DNA of 64,000 nucleotides from Pseudomonas sp. MWU16-30317. Its GTDB lineage: Bacteria; Pseudomonadota; Gammaproteobacteria; Pseudomonadales; Pseudomonadaceae. Below, one piece after another: positions 49,494 to 58,217 of this stretch. Numbering within the stretch: the first letter of the stretch is position 1; each line of letters begins with the position of its first letter. The notes under the pieces are model-generated. The model was not told where the DNA came from, made no database searches, and saw only the letters and a list, made by a program, of their open reading frames with translations. The stretch lies in contig NZ_JAIWJA010000003.1 in NCBI RefSeq assembly GCF_020515695.1, positions 558,001 to 622,000 of the forward strand. Direction: 5' to 3'. The position numbers and the translations under genes were made by a program.

Positions 49494-50720
49494 TCAGTGC
49501 CAGCGCCGGAAGATCAGCGACGTGTTGACGCCGCCGAAGGCGAAGTTGTTGTTCATGACGTACTCGTTGCTCATGCTGCGAAAGCCATCGCGCAGGTAAT
49601 CCAGTTCCGCGCAGCGCGGGTCGATCTCGTCGAGGTTGAGCGTGTGCACGTACAGGTCGCGGTTGAGCATCTCGATGCTGAACCACGATTCCAGCGCGCC
49701 GCACGCACCCAGGGTGTGGCCCAGGAAGCTCTTCTGCGAACTGATCGTCATGGCGCTGCCGAACAGGCTGGCGGTGGCCAGGGTCTCGGCGATATCGCCC
49801 TGTTCAGTGGCAGTGCCGTGGCCATTGACGTAGCCGATGGCGGTGGGCGCGAGGCTGGCGTCTTCGAGGGCCAGCTCCATGGCGCGGCGCATGGTGGTCT
49901 GTTCTGGGCGGGTAGTGTGCTGGCCGTCGGCGTTGCTGCCAAAGCCGACGATCTCGGCATGGATAGGCGCGCCGCGGGCCAGCGCATGCTCCAACTCTTC
50001 GAGCACCAGCATGCCGCCACCTTCGCCGATCACCAGCCCATCGCGGCCGCTGTCATAGGGGCGCGGGCTGGTGTGCGGGGCGTCGTTCTTCAGGCTGGTG
50101 GCGTACAGCGCATCGAACACCATGGCCTCGGTCGGACACAGCTCTTCGGCGCCGCCGGCCAGCATCAACGGCAGGCGCCCGAACTTGATCGCTTCATAGG
50201 CATAGCCAATGCCCTGGCTGCCGCTGGTGCAGGCGCTCGAGGTGGGGATCAAACGCCCAGTCAGGCCGAAGAAAATGCTGATATTGGCTGCGGTGGTGTG
50301 CGGCATCATGCGCACGTAGGAGTTGGCGTTGAGGCCCTCCGCCACCGAGTTGAGCAGCATGTTGCCGAAGGCCTTGATCTCGTCGGTGCTGCCAGTGGAC
50401 GAGCCGCAGGCCACGCCCATGCGCCCGTCCTTGATGCACGGATCGCCCAGCAGCCCGGCGTCGCTCAGGGCCTGCTCGGCGGCGCCGACGGCCAGCTTCG
50501 AGACCCGGCCCATGCTGCGCAGTTGCTTGCGGGTCCAGTGGCCGGGCACGGCGAAATCATCGATGGGTCCGGCCAGGCGGGTATTGAGTTCCTCGAAGCG
50601 ATCCCACTCGTCCATGCGCCGAATACCGCTGCGGTTGGCCGCGAAGCGCTCGCTGATGGCCTGCCAGGTGTTGCCCAGCGAGGTGATGCCGGCCATGCCG
50701 GTGACGACGACACGTTTCAT
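49494..50720 (-). CDS. Beta-ketoacyl-ACP synthase of the aryl-polyene pathway (FabF-like)
   Basis: Condenses an ACP-bound polyene chain with malonyl-ACP. From the ATG at 50720 the product is 408 residues. The Cys-His-His triad is intact: Cys164 in SSACTSGSQ, His301 in NGHGTATEQGD and His335 in FLGHTLGACGALE. So it is a working condensing enzyme, not a chain-length factor. GGAGGG lies 8 bases upstream, and the start shares one base with the stop of the ketoreductase gene (TGATG). Equivalent to one of the two or three ketosynthases of E. coli/Xenorhabdus ape clusters; which one cannot be settled by eye. Confidence 0.88.
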   Translation of the reverse strand: MKRVVVTGMAGITSLGNTWQAISERFAANRSGIRRMDEWDRFEELNTRLAGPIDDFAVPGHWTRKQLRSMGRVSKLAVGAAEQALSDAGLLGDPCIKDGRMGVACGSSTGSTDEIKAFGNMLLNSVAEGLNANSYVRMMPHTTAANISIFFGLTGRLIPTSSACTSGSQGIGYAYEAIKFGRLPLMLAGGAEELCPTEAMVFDALYATSLKNDAPHTSPRPYDSGRDGLVIGEGGGMLVLEELEHALARGAPIHAEIVGFGSNADGQHTTRPEQTTMRRAMELALEDASLAPTAIGYVNGHGTATEQGDIAETLATASLFGSAMTISSQKSFLGHTLGACGALESWFSIEMLNRDLYVHTLNLDEIDPRCAELDYLRDGFRSMSNEYVMNNNFAFGGVNTSLIFRRWH

Positions 50721-51448
50721 CAGCACAGCCCTCCGTTGACGGCCAGGACCTGCCGGGTGATGTAGCTGGCTTCGGCGGACATCAAGAAGTTCACCGCCCC
50801 GGCGACCTCTTCAGGCGTGCCCATGCGCTGCGCCGGGATCATCTTCAAGAGGTCTTCGACCGGCACATGCTCGTCGAGCATGGCCGTGTCGATCAGCCCG
50901 GGGGCTACGCAGTTGACGGTGATCTTGCGCTTGCCCAGCTCGATGGCCAAAGCCTTGGCGGCGCCGATGATGCCGGCCTTGGACGCGCTGTAATTGACCT
51001 GCCCGCGATTGCCAATCATGCCCGAGACGGACGTGATGCAGACGATGCGGCCCGCGGCGCGTCGCCGGATCATCGGCATCATCACCGGGTGCAGCACGTT
51101 GTAGAAACCATCGAGGTTGGTGCGCATCACCAGGTCCCAGTCCTCTTCGGTCAGCGCCGGAAAAGCCCCGTCGCGGGTCAAGCCGGCGTTGCAGACCACG
51201 CCGTAATAGGCGCCATGGGCCTCGACATCGGCCTGCAGAATGGTCGCGCAGGCGGCGCGGTCGGCCACATCGAATTGCAGCACCCGCGCCTGGCGGCCCA
51301 TGGCCTGGATTTGCGCCTGCACGGCGTCGGCCTCAGTGCGACCGCTACGGCAATGCAGCACCAGATCGTAGCCGGCGCTGGCCAGGCGCAAGGCAATGGC
51401 GCGGCCGATGCCACGGCTGGAGCCGGTGACCAGAATGGATTCAGTCAT
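50720..51448 (-). CDS. 3-oxoacyl-ACP reductase of the aryl-polyene pathway (FabG-like)
   Basis: Short-chain dehydrogenase, 242 residues, predicted to reduce the 3-keto group of the growing chain with NADPH. Cofactor motif TGSSRGIGRAIAL (residues 8-20), NAG in CNAGLTRDG (about 87), catalytic Ser140, Tyr153 and Lys157 in the ITSVSGMIGNRGQVNYSASK segment. It overlaps the dehydratase gene by 4 bases and the ketosynthase gene by one base. Functions with the neighbouring dehydratase to introduce each conjugated double bond. Confidence 0.9.
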   Translation of the reverse strand: MTESILVTGSSRGIGRAIALRLASAGYDLVLHCRSGRTEADAVQAQIQAMGRQARVLQFDVADRAACATILQADVEAHGAYYGVVCNAGLTRDGAFPALTEEDWDLVMRTNLDGFYNVLHPVMMPMIRRRAAGRIVCITSVSGMIGNRGQVNYSASKAGIIGAAKALAIELGKRKITVNCVAPGLIDTAMLDEHVPVEDLLKMIPAQRMGTPEEVAGAVNFLMSAEASYITRQVLAVNGGLC

Positions 51449-51912
51449 TGGGAAGTTTCCTGTGTCGCCGTTTCAGCCAGATACTGTGCGGCATTGGGCG
51501 GACGATAAACATTGAGGCGGGCGCTGGCGTGCACCCCTGGACCGGTGAGATGGCATTCAAAGACACCCATGCCGTTGTCATCTTCCAGGGTGCGCAGCGC
51601 GCGAATGCTCAGCTCGGCGCCGAGCGCAAAGCGCTCGACGTTGCATTCGAACTTACGCGTGCCGAGCAAAAAGCCCATGGCCACCGGCAGGCCCTGGCGG
51701 CGTGCGTGGCAGCCGGCATAGGCGGCGATGCTCTGGGCCATGAGTTCGACGCCGAGCCAGGCGGGCAGGCTGCCGTCGCCTTGGTTGAAGAGCCCGCCAG
51801 CGCGCACGGTCAGGCAGGTGTCGATGCTGTCTTCATCGAAGGCCAGCACCTTGTCGATCAGAATCATGTCGCCGGCGTGGGGCACCAGTTCGGCAAGGGG
51901 CCAGGTGATCAT
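51445..51912 (-). CDS. Hotdog-fold 3-hydroxyacyl-ACP dehydratase of the aryl-polyene pathway
   Basis: 155 residues from the ATG at 51912, with the FabZ/FabA-like hotdog start LVPHAGDMILIDKVLAFDED and the central helix region LPAWLGVELMAQSIAAYAG. It corresponds to the ApeP-type dehydratase (annotated 3-hydroxydecanoyl-ACP dehydratase in many genomes). Predicted to remove water from the 3-hydroxyacyl-ACP made by the adjacent reductase. The frame extends upstream to 52059, but that part lies inside the next gene and has no homology. Overlaps both neighbours by 4 bases. Confidence 0.85.
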   Translation of the reverse strand: MITWPLAELVPHAGDMILIDKVLAFDEDSIDTCLTVRAGGLFNQGDGSLPAWLGVELMAQSIAAYAGCHARRQGLPVAMGFLLGTRKFECNVERFALGAELSIRALRTLEDDNGMGVFECHLTGPGVHASARLNVYRPPNAAQYLAETATQETSQ

Positions 51913-53093
51913 CGGGCGTCTCCCAGAATCAGGCTGATATTGCTGCCACCGAAGGCAAACGAGTTGCTCATCAGGCGGCGCGGACCGTGCGAGGGCAGGC
52001 GATCGTCGACACCCGCCCAGCGCAGCGCGGGCAATTGCGGATCGGCCTGGCCGTCCCACAGGTGCGGTGGCAGGTGCCCGTCACCGGCCAGGCTCAACCA
52101 GCAGAACGCGGCTTCCAGTGCGCCGGCGGCGCCCAGGGTGTGGCCGATCATGGGCTTGGTTGACGAGCAGTGCACGCCCTCGGGGAACACCCGGTGCACG
52201 GCGTGGCTCTCCATTGCATCGTTGTGCGGCGTGGCGGTGCCGTGCAGATTCAGGTAGTCGATATCGGTTGCCGCCAGCCCGGCCTGGCGCAGCGCCTTGT
52301 TCATCGCCAGCACGGCGCCGTCGCCCTCGGGGTGCGGTGCGGAGATATGGTGGGCATCGGAACTCGCCCCGCAACCCAGCAGCGCGATAGGTGCACCAAC
52401 GGGCTCGCGGGTCATCATGAACACGGCGGCGCCTTCGCCGATATTGATGCCATCGCGAAGGCGCGAAAACGGATTGCAACGTTGCGCGCTGACCGCTTCG
52501 AGCGCCGAGAAGCCATTGAGCGTCAGCCGGCACAGGCTGTCGACCCCGCCACACAGCACAGCATCGCAAACGCCCAGATTCAGCAGCCGCTGAGCGCTGA
52601 GCAAGGCCCGGGCGCTGGAGGTGCAGGCGGTGGAGATGACATAGGCCGGGCCGCGCAATTGCAGGAGCTCGACGAGGAACTGCGCTGGCGCCTCCAGCAT
52701 CTGCTGGCGATATTGGTAGTCGTCAGGGAAGTACTGGTGCTGCAGGTAGTGGCCGATACCCTGGCTGGCCTCGTCGATGCCGGAGGTGCTGGTGCCCAAT
52801 ACCACGCCGATGCGCGTGTGACCGTAGCGCTGGATCGCGGCCTGAATATCGCCCTCGATCTGTTGCACGGCCTGCAGCAGCAAACGGTTGTTGCGGCTGT
52901 TGTGACGCGCCAGAGCCGGGGGCACGGCGGGCAGTTGTCCGGTCACCGCCGCCACCCCGACCTGGCGCTCCGGCACCCAGCCGGCCTCGCTGCGCACACC
53001 GGAGCAATCGCCGGCGAACAGCCGCCGGGCGACCTCGGCCTGATCCATGCCCAGCGCGCAGTTGATCCCCAGGGCGGTCAGGTAGGCGGTCAT
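51909..53093 (-). CDS. Second beta-ketoacyl-ACP synthase of the aryl-polyene pathway
   Basis: 394 residues, thiolase fold. The triad is intact with Cys157 in STACTSSARAL, His284 in LNLHGTATPHND and His318 in MIGHTLGAAGALEA, so it too should condense. Quite divergent from the other ketosynthase of the operon, suggesting separate roles, for example priming with the aryl starter versus elongation. It overlaps the lipoprotein gene upstream and the dehydratase gene downstream by 4 bases each. Confidence 0.88.
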   Translation of the reverse strand: MTAYLTALGINCALGMDQAEVARRLFAGDCSGVRSEAGWVPERQVGVAAVTGQLPAVPPALARHNSRNNRLLLQAVQQIEGDIQAAIQRYGHTRIGVVLGTSTSGIDEASQGIGHYLQHQYFPDDYQYRQQMLEAPAQFLVELLQLRGPAYVISTACTSSARALLSAQRLLNLGVCDAVLCGGVDSLCRLTLNGFSALEAVSAQRCNPFSRLRDGINIGEGAAVFMMTREPVGAPIALLGCGASSDAHHISAPHPEGDGAVLAMNKALRQAGLAATDIDYLNLHGTATPHNDAMESHAVHRVFPEGVHCSSTKPMIGHTLGAAGALEAAFCWLSLAGDGHLPPHLWDGQADPQLPALRWAGVDDRLPSHGPRRLMSNSFAFGGSNISLILGDAR

Positions 53094-53575
53094 GGTGTGC
53101 TCTCGGCGGGCAAGGGGCTGACCTGATAACTCAGGCCCTGGGCCAGGGTCAAGGTGAAGTCGTCGGCGCCGCGATAGTGCACCACCCAGCGCTCGCCCAG
53201 CTGACGATCGCTACCCATGGCGCGGGCCTGCGGATAACGGCTGGCCAGTTGCTCGGGTGTGGTCAGGGCGAACAGCACTGCCGCGAACAGCTCCCGTGCC
53301 TGGGGATTGGGCGGCAACAGGCCGTCGGCGCGCCATTGATTGTCGACCAGCCGCTGGCGAGCCTGGGGGATGCCGAGGAAGTCCAGCAGCGACCAGCGCA
53401 GGGCGTTGTCTTCGCGCTGAATCACCAGCATCCAGTCCTGGCGCTGTTCGCCTTGCTGGCGCAATACGTGCAATTGCCGAGGTAGTTGCAGGTCGGGAGC
53501 GATGACAGGCAGCGGTGGCTGGCTGGCGCAGCCCCCGAGCAGGAGCAGGCAGCCAAGGAGCAGGGCGCGCAGCAT
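53090..53575 (-). CDS. DUF3261 lipoprotein
   Basis: 161 residues with a lipoprotein signal (MLRALLLGCLLLLGGC, lipobox LLGG-C at about residue 16), placing it in the envelope. The rest is a beta-rich domain resembling the outer-membrane lipoprotein-receptor fold family to which DUF3261 has been likened. Found in aryl-polyene clusters next to LolA-like and MMPL genes, so a role in receiving or inserting the lipid-linked pigment is plausible. The ATG at 53575 shares a base with the methyltransferase stop; a GTG at 53578 is also possible. Confidence 0.75.
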   Translation of the reverse strand: MLRALLLGCLLLLGGCASQPPLPVIAPDLQLPRQLHVLRQQGEQRQDWMLVIQREDNALRWSLLDFLGIPQARQRLVDNQWRADGLLPPNPQARELFAAVLFALTTPEQLASRYPQARAMGSDRQLGERWVVHYRGADDFTLTLAQGLSYQVSPLPAESTP

Positions 53576-54312
53576 CACGGTGCGGCCTGCAGTGGCTTGC
53601 GGGCGACCACGTTGACGAGGGTTTCTTCGCGCTCGCCGAACGGCTTGGGGCGGCGCAGACCGAGGCGTTCGAGCAGGCCGAAGTCAGTCGCCCGGCTCCA
53701 CCACAGGTACGGGTAGGAGACGTTGCGTTCAGCGAATGCGAAGCCCTGCTCGCGCAGCATCTGCAGATACCCGGCTGCACTCTTTTGCACGTGCATGGGG
53801 TGGCGGAACAGCCAGCGGATCACCCAGGTGTCGATATAGGCTTTGGTGGACTCGGCGAACAGCAGGTAACCGCCCGGCTTGAGCACGCGATAGAACTCGG
53901 CCAGAGCCTTTTGCTGCTCGACCAGATGGTGGAAGGTCTGGTGGCAGAAGACCATATCGACACTGGCATCGGCCAGCGGCAGCTCGGCGCAGTCGCTGCC
54001 CAGCAGCTTGACCTCCAGGCCAAGGCGCTCGGCCTCCTGGCCGCTGAGGGTGAGGCTGTGGGGATCGGCATCGGCGCCCAGCCACTGCGCGGGGGCGAAG
54101 GTATCGCGCAGGTAGCGAAACGATTTACCCTGCCCGCAACCTGCGTCCAGCAGCACCGCCTGGGCGGGCGGTTGCTCGCTGAACAGGCGGCGCAGATCGT
54201 TGATTGCCACGCGCAGCACGTGGTGCTGCCAGGTGTGACTGCGCAGGAACCAGAAGCCGAAGCGGGTCTCTTCGACATAGGTGTTACTGAAGAACGCGGC
54301 GGGCTTGTTCAT
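53575..54312 (-). CDS. SAM-dependent methyltransferase of the aryl-polyene operon
   Basis: 245 residues, class I fold: motif I VLLDAGCGQGKSFRYL (about residues 53-68), the acidic end of strand 2 in GADADPHSL, motif II-like LPLADASVDMVFCHQTFHHL and LKPGGYLLFAE. Starts at the ATG at 54312, which overlaps the end of the flavoprotein gene by 4 bases. Could methylate the aromatic head group (3-methyl or O-methyl) or a terminal carboxyl. The substrate is inferred from context only. Confidence 0.82.
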   Translation of the reverse strand: MNKPAAFFSNTYVEETRFGFWFLRSHTWQHHVLRVAINDLRRLFSEQPPAQAVLLDAGCGQGKSFRYLRDTFAPAQWLGADADPHSLTLSGQEAERLGLEVKLLGSDCAELPLADASVDMVFCHQTFHHLVEQQKALAEFYRVLKPGGYLLFAESTKAYIDTWVIRWLFRHPMHVQKSAAGYLQMLREQGFAFAERNVSYPYLWWSRATDFGLLERLGLRRPKPFGEREETLVNVVARKPLQAAP

Positions 54313-55553
54313 GCGCGCGGACCCGCACAGACTTCGGCGATCATGCGCAGGCGCCGCGCCGGTTCGGCCACGAAGGGGTTGCGGCTGTCCCAGGCATAGC
54401 CGGCAAGGATCGAGCTGATCATGCGGCGGATCTCCGGGGCGCTGCCGGGGTAGAAGATCACGTCTTGAAAACTGCCGTCGTACCAGCCCTCGACATAAGC
54501 GCGGAAGGTATCGACGCCACGCTTGAGCGGCGCGGCGAACTGGCTCTGCCAGTCGACAGCGGCGCCGTTCAGCTCGGCATCGAGCAGGCCCGCGGCCATG
54601 CTCGCCGAACGCATGGCGATGGTCACCCCGGAGGAGAACACCGGGTCGAGGAATTCGGCGGCGTTGCCGAGCAAGGCGAAGCCCTTGCCGTGCAGGCTTG
54701 TGACGTTGGCGGCATAACCGCCGATGGTCCGCGCCGGGGTATCCCAGACGGCGTTCACCAGCACCTTGTGCAGGCTTGGCGTCTGGGCGACGAACTCTTT
54801 CAGGCAGGCATCCAGATCGCCCTGGCGGCCAGCGAAATATTCCTTGGCGCCGACCACGCCCACCGAGCAGCGGCCATCGCTGAACGGGATACTCCAGAAC
54901 CACACGTCGCGATGCTCGGGATGCACGGTGATGAGGATCTTGTTGCGATCGAAACCCTGGTGATCGATGCGGTCTTCGACGTGGGTGAAGATCGCCTGGC
55001 GCAGCGGGAAGTCCGAGGGCTTCTCCAGGCCTAGCAGGCGTGGCAGCACGCGGCCGTAACCGCTGGCGTCGAGCACGAACCGCGCCTCGAGCGAATATTC
55101 ACTGCCGTCTTCGCGGCGCACTTGCAGGCGCGGCGTCGCGCTGAAGTCGGCGGCGATGATTGCTTGCCCATAGCGGATTTCCACGCCCTGCGCGCTGGCC
55201 TGGTCGGCGAGCAACTTGTCGAAACTCGCCCGCTGCACCTGGAAGGTGGTGGGCTTGCCGGCGCTGAAGGTGTCGCCGAAATCAAAGGCGCTGTACTGCT
55301 CGCCCCAGGCGAACGCGGCGCCGTTCTTCATCTGGAAGCCTGCGGCCTGGACGGCATCGAGCATGCCAGCCTCCTCGACGAAATCGAGGCAGTGAGACAG
55401 CAGGCTTTCGCCAATGGAAAACCGCGGGAACTGCTGGCGCTCGACGATCAGCACGTCGTGGCCCTTGCGTTTGAGCAGGGCGGCGGCAATGGCGCCTGCG
55501 GGACCGGCGCCGATCACGACGACCGTGCGCTGTTCGGATTCAAGGATTGGCAT
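54309..55553 (-). CDS. FAD-dependent oxidoreductase of the flavin-halogenase family
   Basis: 414 residues from the ATG at 55553, preceded by AGGAGG. FAD-binding GxGxxG is VVVIGAGPAGAIAAALL (residues 11-27), followed by IVER and RFSIGESLL. Two features typical of flavin-dependent halogenases are present: the Trp motif WFWSIP (residues 218-223) and a Lys at position 76 in GFQMKNGAAFAWG, near where the catalytic Lys lies. The third FAD motif reads LLGNAAEFLDPVFSSGV. Related proteins occur in xanthomonadin clusters, where the pigment is brominated. Halogenation is possible, but a plain desaturase or hydroxylase role cannot be excluded. It overlaps the antiporter-fragment gene by 14 bases. Confidence 0.8.
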   Translation of the reverse strand: MPILESEQRTVVVIGAGPAGAIAAALLKRKGHDVLIVERQQFPRFSIGESLLSHCLDFVEEAGMLDAVQAAGFQMKNGAAFAWGEQYSAFDFGDTFSAGKPTTFQVQRASFDKLLADQASAQGVEIRYGQAIIAADFSATPRLQVRREDGSEYSLEARFVLDASGYGRVLPRLLGLEKPSDFPLRQAIFTHVEDRIDHQGFDRNKILITVHPEHRDVWFWSIPFSDGRCSVGVVGAKEYFAGRQGDLDACLKEFVAQTPSLHKVLVNAVWDTPARTIGGYAANVTSLHGKGFALLGNAAEFLDPVFSSGVTIAMRSASMAAGLLDAELNGAAVDWQSQFAAPLKRGVDTFRAYVEGWYDGSFQDVIFYPGSAPEIRRMISSILAGYAWDSRNPFVAEPARRLRMIAEVCAGPRA

Positions 55554-55872
55554 AGGGCCTCCTGGCAAGGGCTTGCAGAGTAGTGGGCGCGCGATGCAGC
55601 CCGGCGACGGCCGGCAGCAGCGTGGCGGTGAGGCTCATGGCCATGAGCGCGAAATACAGCGCCGGGCTGACCAACTGCTGTTGCAACAGCAGGTTGAGAA
55701 AAACGATTTCGCTGAGCCCGCGAATATTCAGCAGCAGGCTCTCGCGCCAGCGACTGGCACCGGCGAAGGACGGCGTGGCCCAGTACAGCCCCAGCCAGTT
55801 ACCGGCGATTTTGCTGAGGATCGGTACGCCGATCAGCGCCAGCACCAGCAGCCAGAACAGGGCGATGATCAT
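55540..55872 (-). CDS. 110-residue fragment of a CPA2-type cation/proton antiporter
   Basis: A short membrane protein resembling only the last two or three helices of Kef/NhaS3-like antiporters: a first helix (MIIALFWLLVLALIGVPILS), then SLLLNIRGLSEIVFLNLLL and LVSPALYFALMAMSLTATLL. This corresponds to the conserved N-x-RGL-x-E-x-x-LN region of the family. The N-terminal 250-300 residues of such transporters are missing. Its ATG overlaps the exporter stop by 4 bases and its end overlaps the flavoprotein start by 14, so it is kept as a coupled gene rather than lying as debris. It might be a decayed gene, or a small partner of the exporter. Confidence 0.6.
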   Translation of the reverse strand: MIIALFWLLVLALIGVPILSKIAGNWLGLYWATPSFAGASRWRESLLLNIRGLSEIVFLNLLLQQQLVSPALYFALMAMSLTATLLPAVAGLHRAPTTLQALARRPYANP

Positions 55873-58217
55873 GGCAGTGCCTGCTCGTCGCTGCGGGCCT
55901 TGGCCGCCCATGGCGCGAGCATGAAGCTGAACGCCAGGCCGAGGCTGACGGACAGGCCGAAGTTGCTCACCGCCGGGGTGGCCGATATCGCCAGCAGGCC
56001 GAACGACAGCCAGGTGGTCGCGGCCGCCAGCAAGGTGCCCAGCAGGCTCACGGCGGCGCCGCCGATCTGCTCGCGCATGAGGATGGCGTAGTCGATGCTG
56101 ATGGCCGTGACCAGCAACAGGCCGAACAGGCTGAACAGCGTCAGCGGTTGCCCCATCCAGCCCAGGCTGGCGAGGCTGCACAGCGCCGCCAGCAATGGCA
56201 GGCAGATCATCCGCACGGCGCCGCCCAGGCCGAACGGCAACACCAGCAGCGCCGCGATCAGCACGCAGGACGCCAGCTTGAGTTCGGCGGCGCTGACCTG
56301 CGTCGCGGCGAACAGGCGGTTCAGTTCGCCCAGGCGATCGACCCACTGCACGCCCGGCAGGCCGTCGGCCGCCTGTTGCAGCAGCGCCGCATTGCCCAGG
56401 CCCTGGAGGCTGACGGTGGCACTCACGCCCAGGCTCGTGGGGCCCAGCCACAGGGTGCGCCACGGCTCACCCAGGGGGCCGGCGAGCACCTGGTCGATGT
56501 CTTCGGCCGGCGCGGCTTGCAACTGCGCGAGCTCCATCTGCAACCCTGTCTGCGGCAGGCCGGCGTCGATCAGCGGCTGCCAATGAGCGGGTAATCGGGC
56601 CAGTGCCGCGCGGGTCTGCTGTTGCTCACTGACCGGCGCCACCAGTTGGCTCAGAGCCAGGTAGCCTTGCAAATGGCCTTCACCGACCAGTGTGTCGAGG
56701 CGCTGGCTCAAGGTGCGCTGGCGTTCGAGCAGTTGCTGTTGATCCTTGCCGCTGACCAGAAAGAACTGGCTGGTGGGCTGGTAGCCAGTGATGCGCGCGA
56801 TGGCCTGAGCTTCCTGCATCAGCCCTGGCGGCACGCCGATCCACTGGCGGATATCGTTCTTGACCGTCAGTTGCCACAGGCCGGCGCCGCAGAACACCAG
56901 CAGCAACCCTAGCAACACCGGGCTGGGCACATGCCGCAGCAGCGCGGCGCGCAGGTCGACCAGGCGCTGGCTCAGGCGCAGTGGCCATTGCGGCGGTTGC
57001 AGTTGCAGGCCATTGAGCAGCGCCGGCAGCAGGCACACCGCGCACAGATACGCGCCGAGCAGGCCGGCGGCGGAAAACACCGCGATCTGGGTCAGGGCCG
57101 GGAAGGGCGTAAACGCCAGCGCCAGGTAACCGATGGCGCTGGTGGCCAGGCTCAGGCTCAGGCCGGCCAGGGTCACGCGCATCGCCGGCCAGGCTTGCCA
57201 GGGGCGCAGGCTCCAGCTTTTGGTCAGATAGTGCAGCGGGTAATCGACCGCCACGCCGATCAGGCTGGAGCCCAGCACCAGCGTCATCACGTGCATCTTG
57301 CCGAACAGCGCGACGCAGGCCACGGCACCGAACAGCATGCCCACCAGCACTGGCACGAACGCCAGCAGCGCCCGCCAGCGGCGCAAGGTCAGCAGCAACA
57401 GCACAATGATGCCCAAGGTGGCGCCACCGCCGACCCAGGTCATCTCCCGGGTGGCCTCGCGCTGACCGTTGGCGGCGTACAGCAGGCCGCTGGCGGCCAG
57501 CAACCGGGCGTCGGCCTGGGTCGCCTGCTGGCGCGCGGCGTCCACCAGGTCGGTGACCTCGAGCGGCAGTTGCATATCGAACGCATCGCCGCGGGTACGC
57601 GCCCGCAGCAGTACCCAGTTCAGGCCATCGGCCTCGCTGACCAGGGCGCCACTGGCCATGTCGAGTTGCACCAGGCCGTGCTTGGGTTGGGCGTTCTGGA
57701 TGCGCGCGGTGAGCCCCAGCCAATCGTCCTGAGCAGGCACCAGGCTGAAGCCGGCGAAGGGGTCGAACAAGCTATGCAGGCGTTGCTGGATAAACGCTGC
57801 CGGGTCTTGCTCGAGCAGCTGGCGGTCAGCGACGGGCAGCATCGCCAGGCGCCCTTGCAGCAATTGCCGACGCAGCGCCGGCAAGTCGGATTGCAGTGTC
57901 CACTGGACCTTTTCGAACAGCCCGCTGGCCTGCCATTGCTCGCCCAGGTGCTGGGCGAGGGCCACGGCCTTGGTGCGCTCAGCCTGGCCGACCAAAACCA
58001 GCAACTCACGGTTGAGCGGCGCTTGCATGCGTTCTTCGGCTTGCTGGCGCACGGCGCTGTCCTGGGCCGAGGCGTTCTGCGCGCCCGGCACCAGCTCCAT
58101 CAGGTTGGCCGACACCGGCGCGCCATGGCGCCACTGCCAGCCAGCCAGCAAGGCGACCGCCAGCAGCAAAGCCAAAAAGGCGCGAGTCAAAAGCCGCTCA
58201 CTGGGCAAAATCGGCAC
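55869..58217 (-). CDS. MMPL/RND-type exporter of the aryl-polyene operon
   Basis: 782 residues with two repeats, each of one transmembrane helix, a large periplasmic loop and five helices: TM1 near residue 12-27, the next helices at about 260-400, then a second periplasmic loop and helices at about 640-775. This is the architecture of the HpnN/MmpL family that moves lipids from the inner membrane. Aryl-polyene clusters carry this exporter together with a LolA-like carrier. The frame starts at a GTG (58217) inside the end of the lolA-like gene; the true start could be slightly downstream. Confidence 0.85.
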   Translation of the reverse strand: MPILPSERLLTRAFLALLLAVALLAGWQWRHGAPVSANLMELVPGAQNASAQDSAVRQQAEERMQAPLNRELLVLVGQAERTKAVALAQHLGEQWQASGLFEKVQWTLQSDLPALRRQLLQGRLAMLPVADRQLLEQDPAAFIQQRLHSLFDPFAGFSLVPAQDDWLGLTARIQNAQPKHGLVQLDMASGALVSEADGLNWVLLRARTRGDAFDMQLPLEVTDLVDAARQQATQADARLLAASGLLYAANGQREATREMTWVGGGATLGIIVLLLLTLRRWRALLAFVPVLVGMLFGAVACVALFGKMHVMTLVLGSSLIGVAVDYPLHYLTKSWSLRPWQAWPAMRVTLAGLSLSLATSAIGYLALAFTPFPALTQIAVFSAAGLLGAYLCAVCLLPALLNGLQLQPPQWPLRLSQRLVDLRAALLRHVPSPVLLGLLLVFCGAGLWQLTVKNDIRQWIGVPPGLMQEAQAIARITGYQPTSQFFLVSGKDQQQLLERQRTLSQRLDTLVGEGHLQGYLALSQLVAPVSEQQQTRAALARLPAHWQPLIDAGLPQTGLQMELAQLQAAPAEDIDQVLAGPLGEPWRTLWLGPTSLGVSATVSLQGLGNAALLQQAADGLPGVQWVDRLGELNRLFAATQVSAAELKLASCVLIAALLVLPFGLGGAVRMICLPLLAALCSLASLGWMGQPLTLFSLFGLLLVTAISIDYAILMREQIGGAAVSLLGTLLAAATTWLSFGLLAISATPAVSNFGLSVSLGLAFSFMLAPWAAKARSDEQALP

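Noticed and set aside
53575-54903. 442-residue version of the methyltransferase
   Set aside because: The first 197 codons overlap the flavoprotein gene in another frame and carry no domain. The ATG at 54312 with a 4-base overlap fits the operon pattern.
55873-56463. N-terminal extension of the antiporter fragment to 307 residues
   Set aside because: The extension lies wholly inside the exporter gene in another frame and is Arg/Gly/Pro-rich without homology. The ATG at 55872, coupled to the exporter stop, is the likely start.
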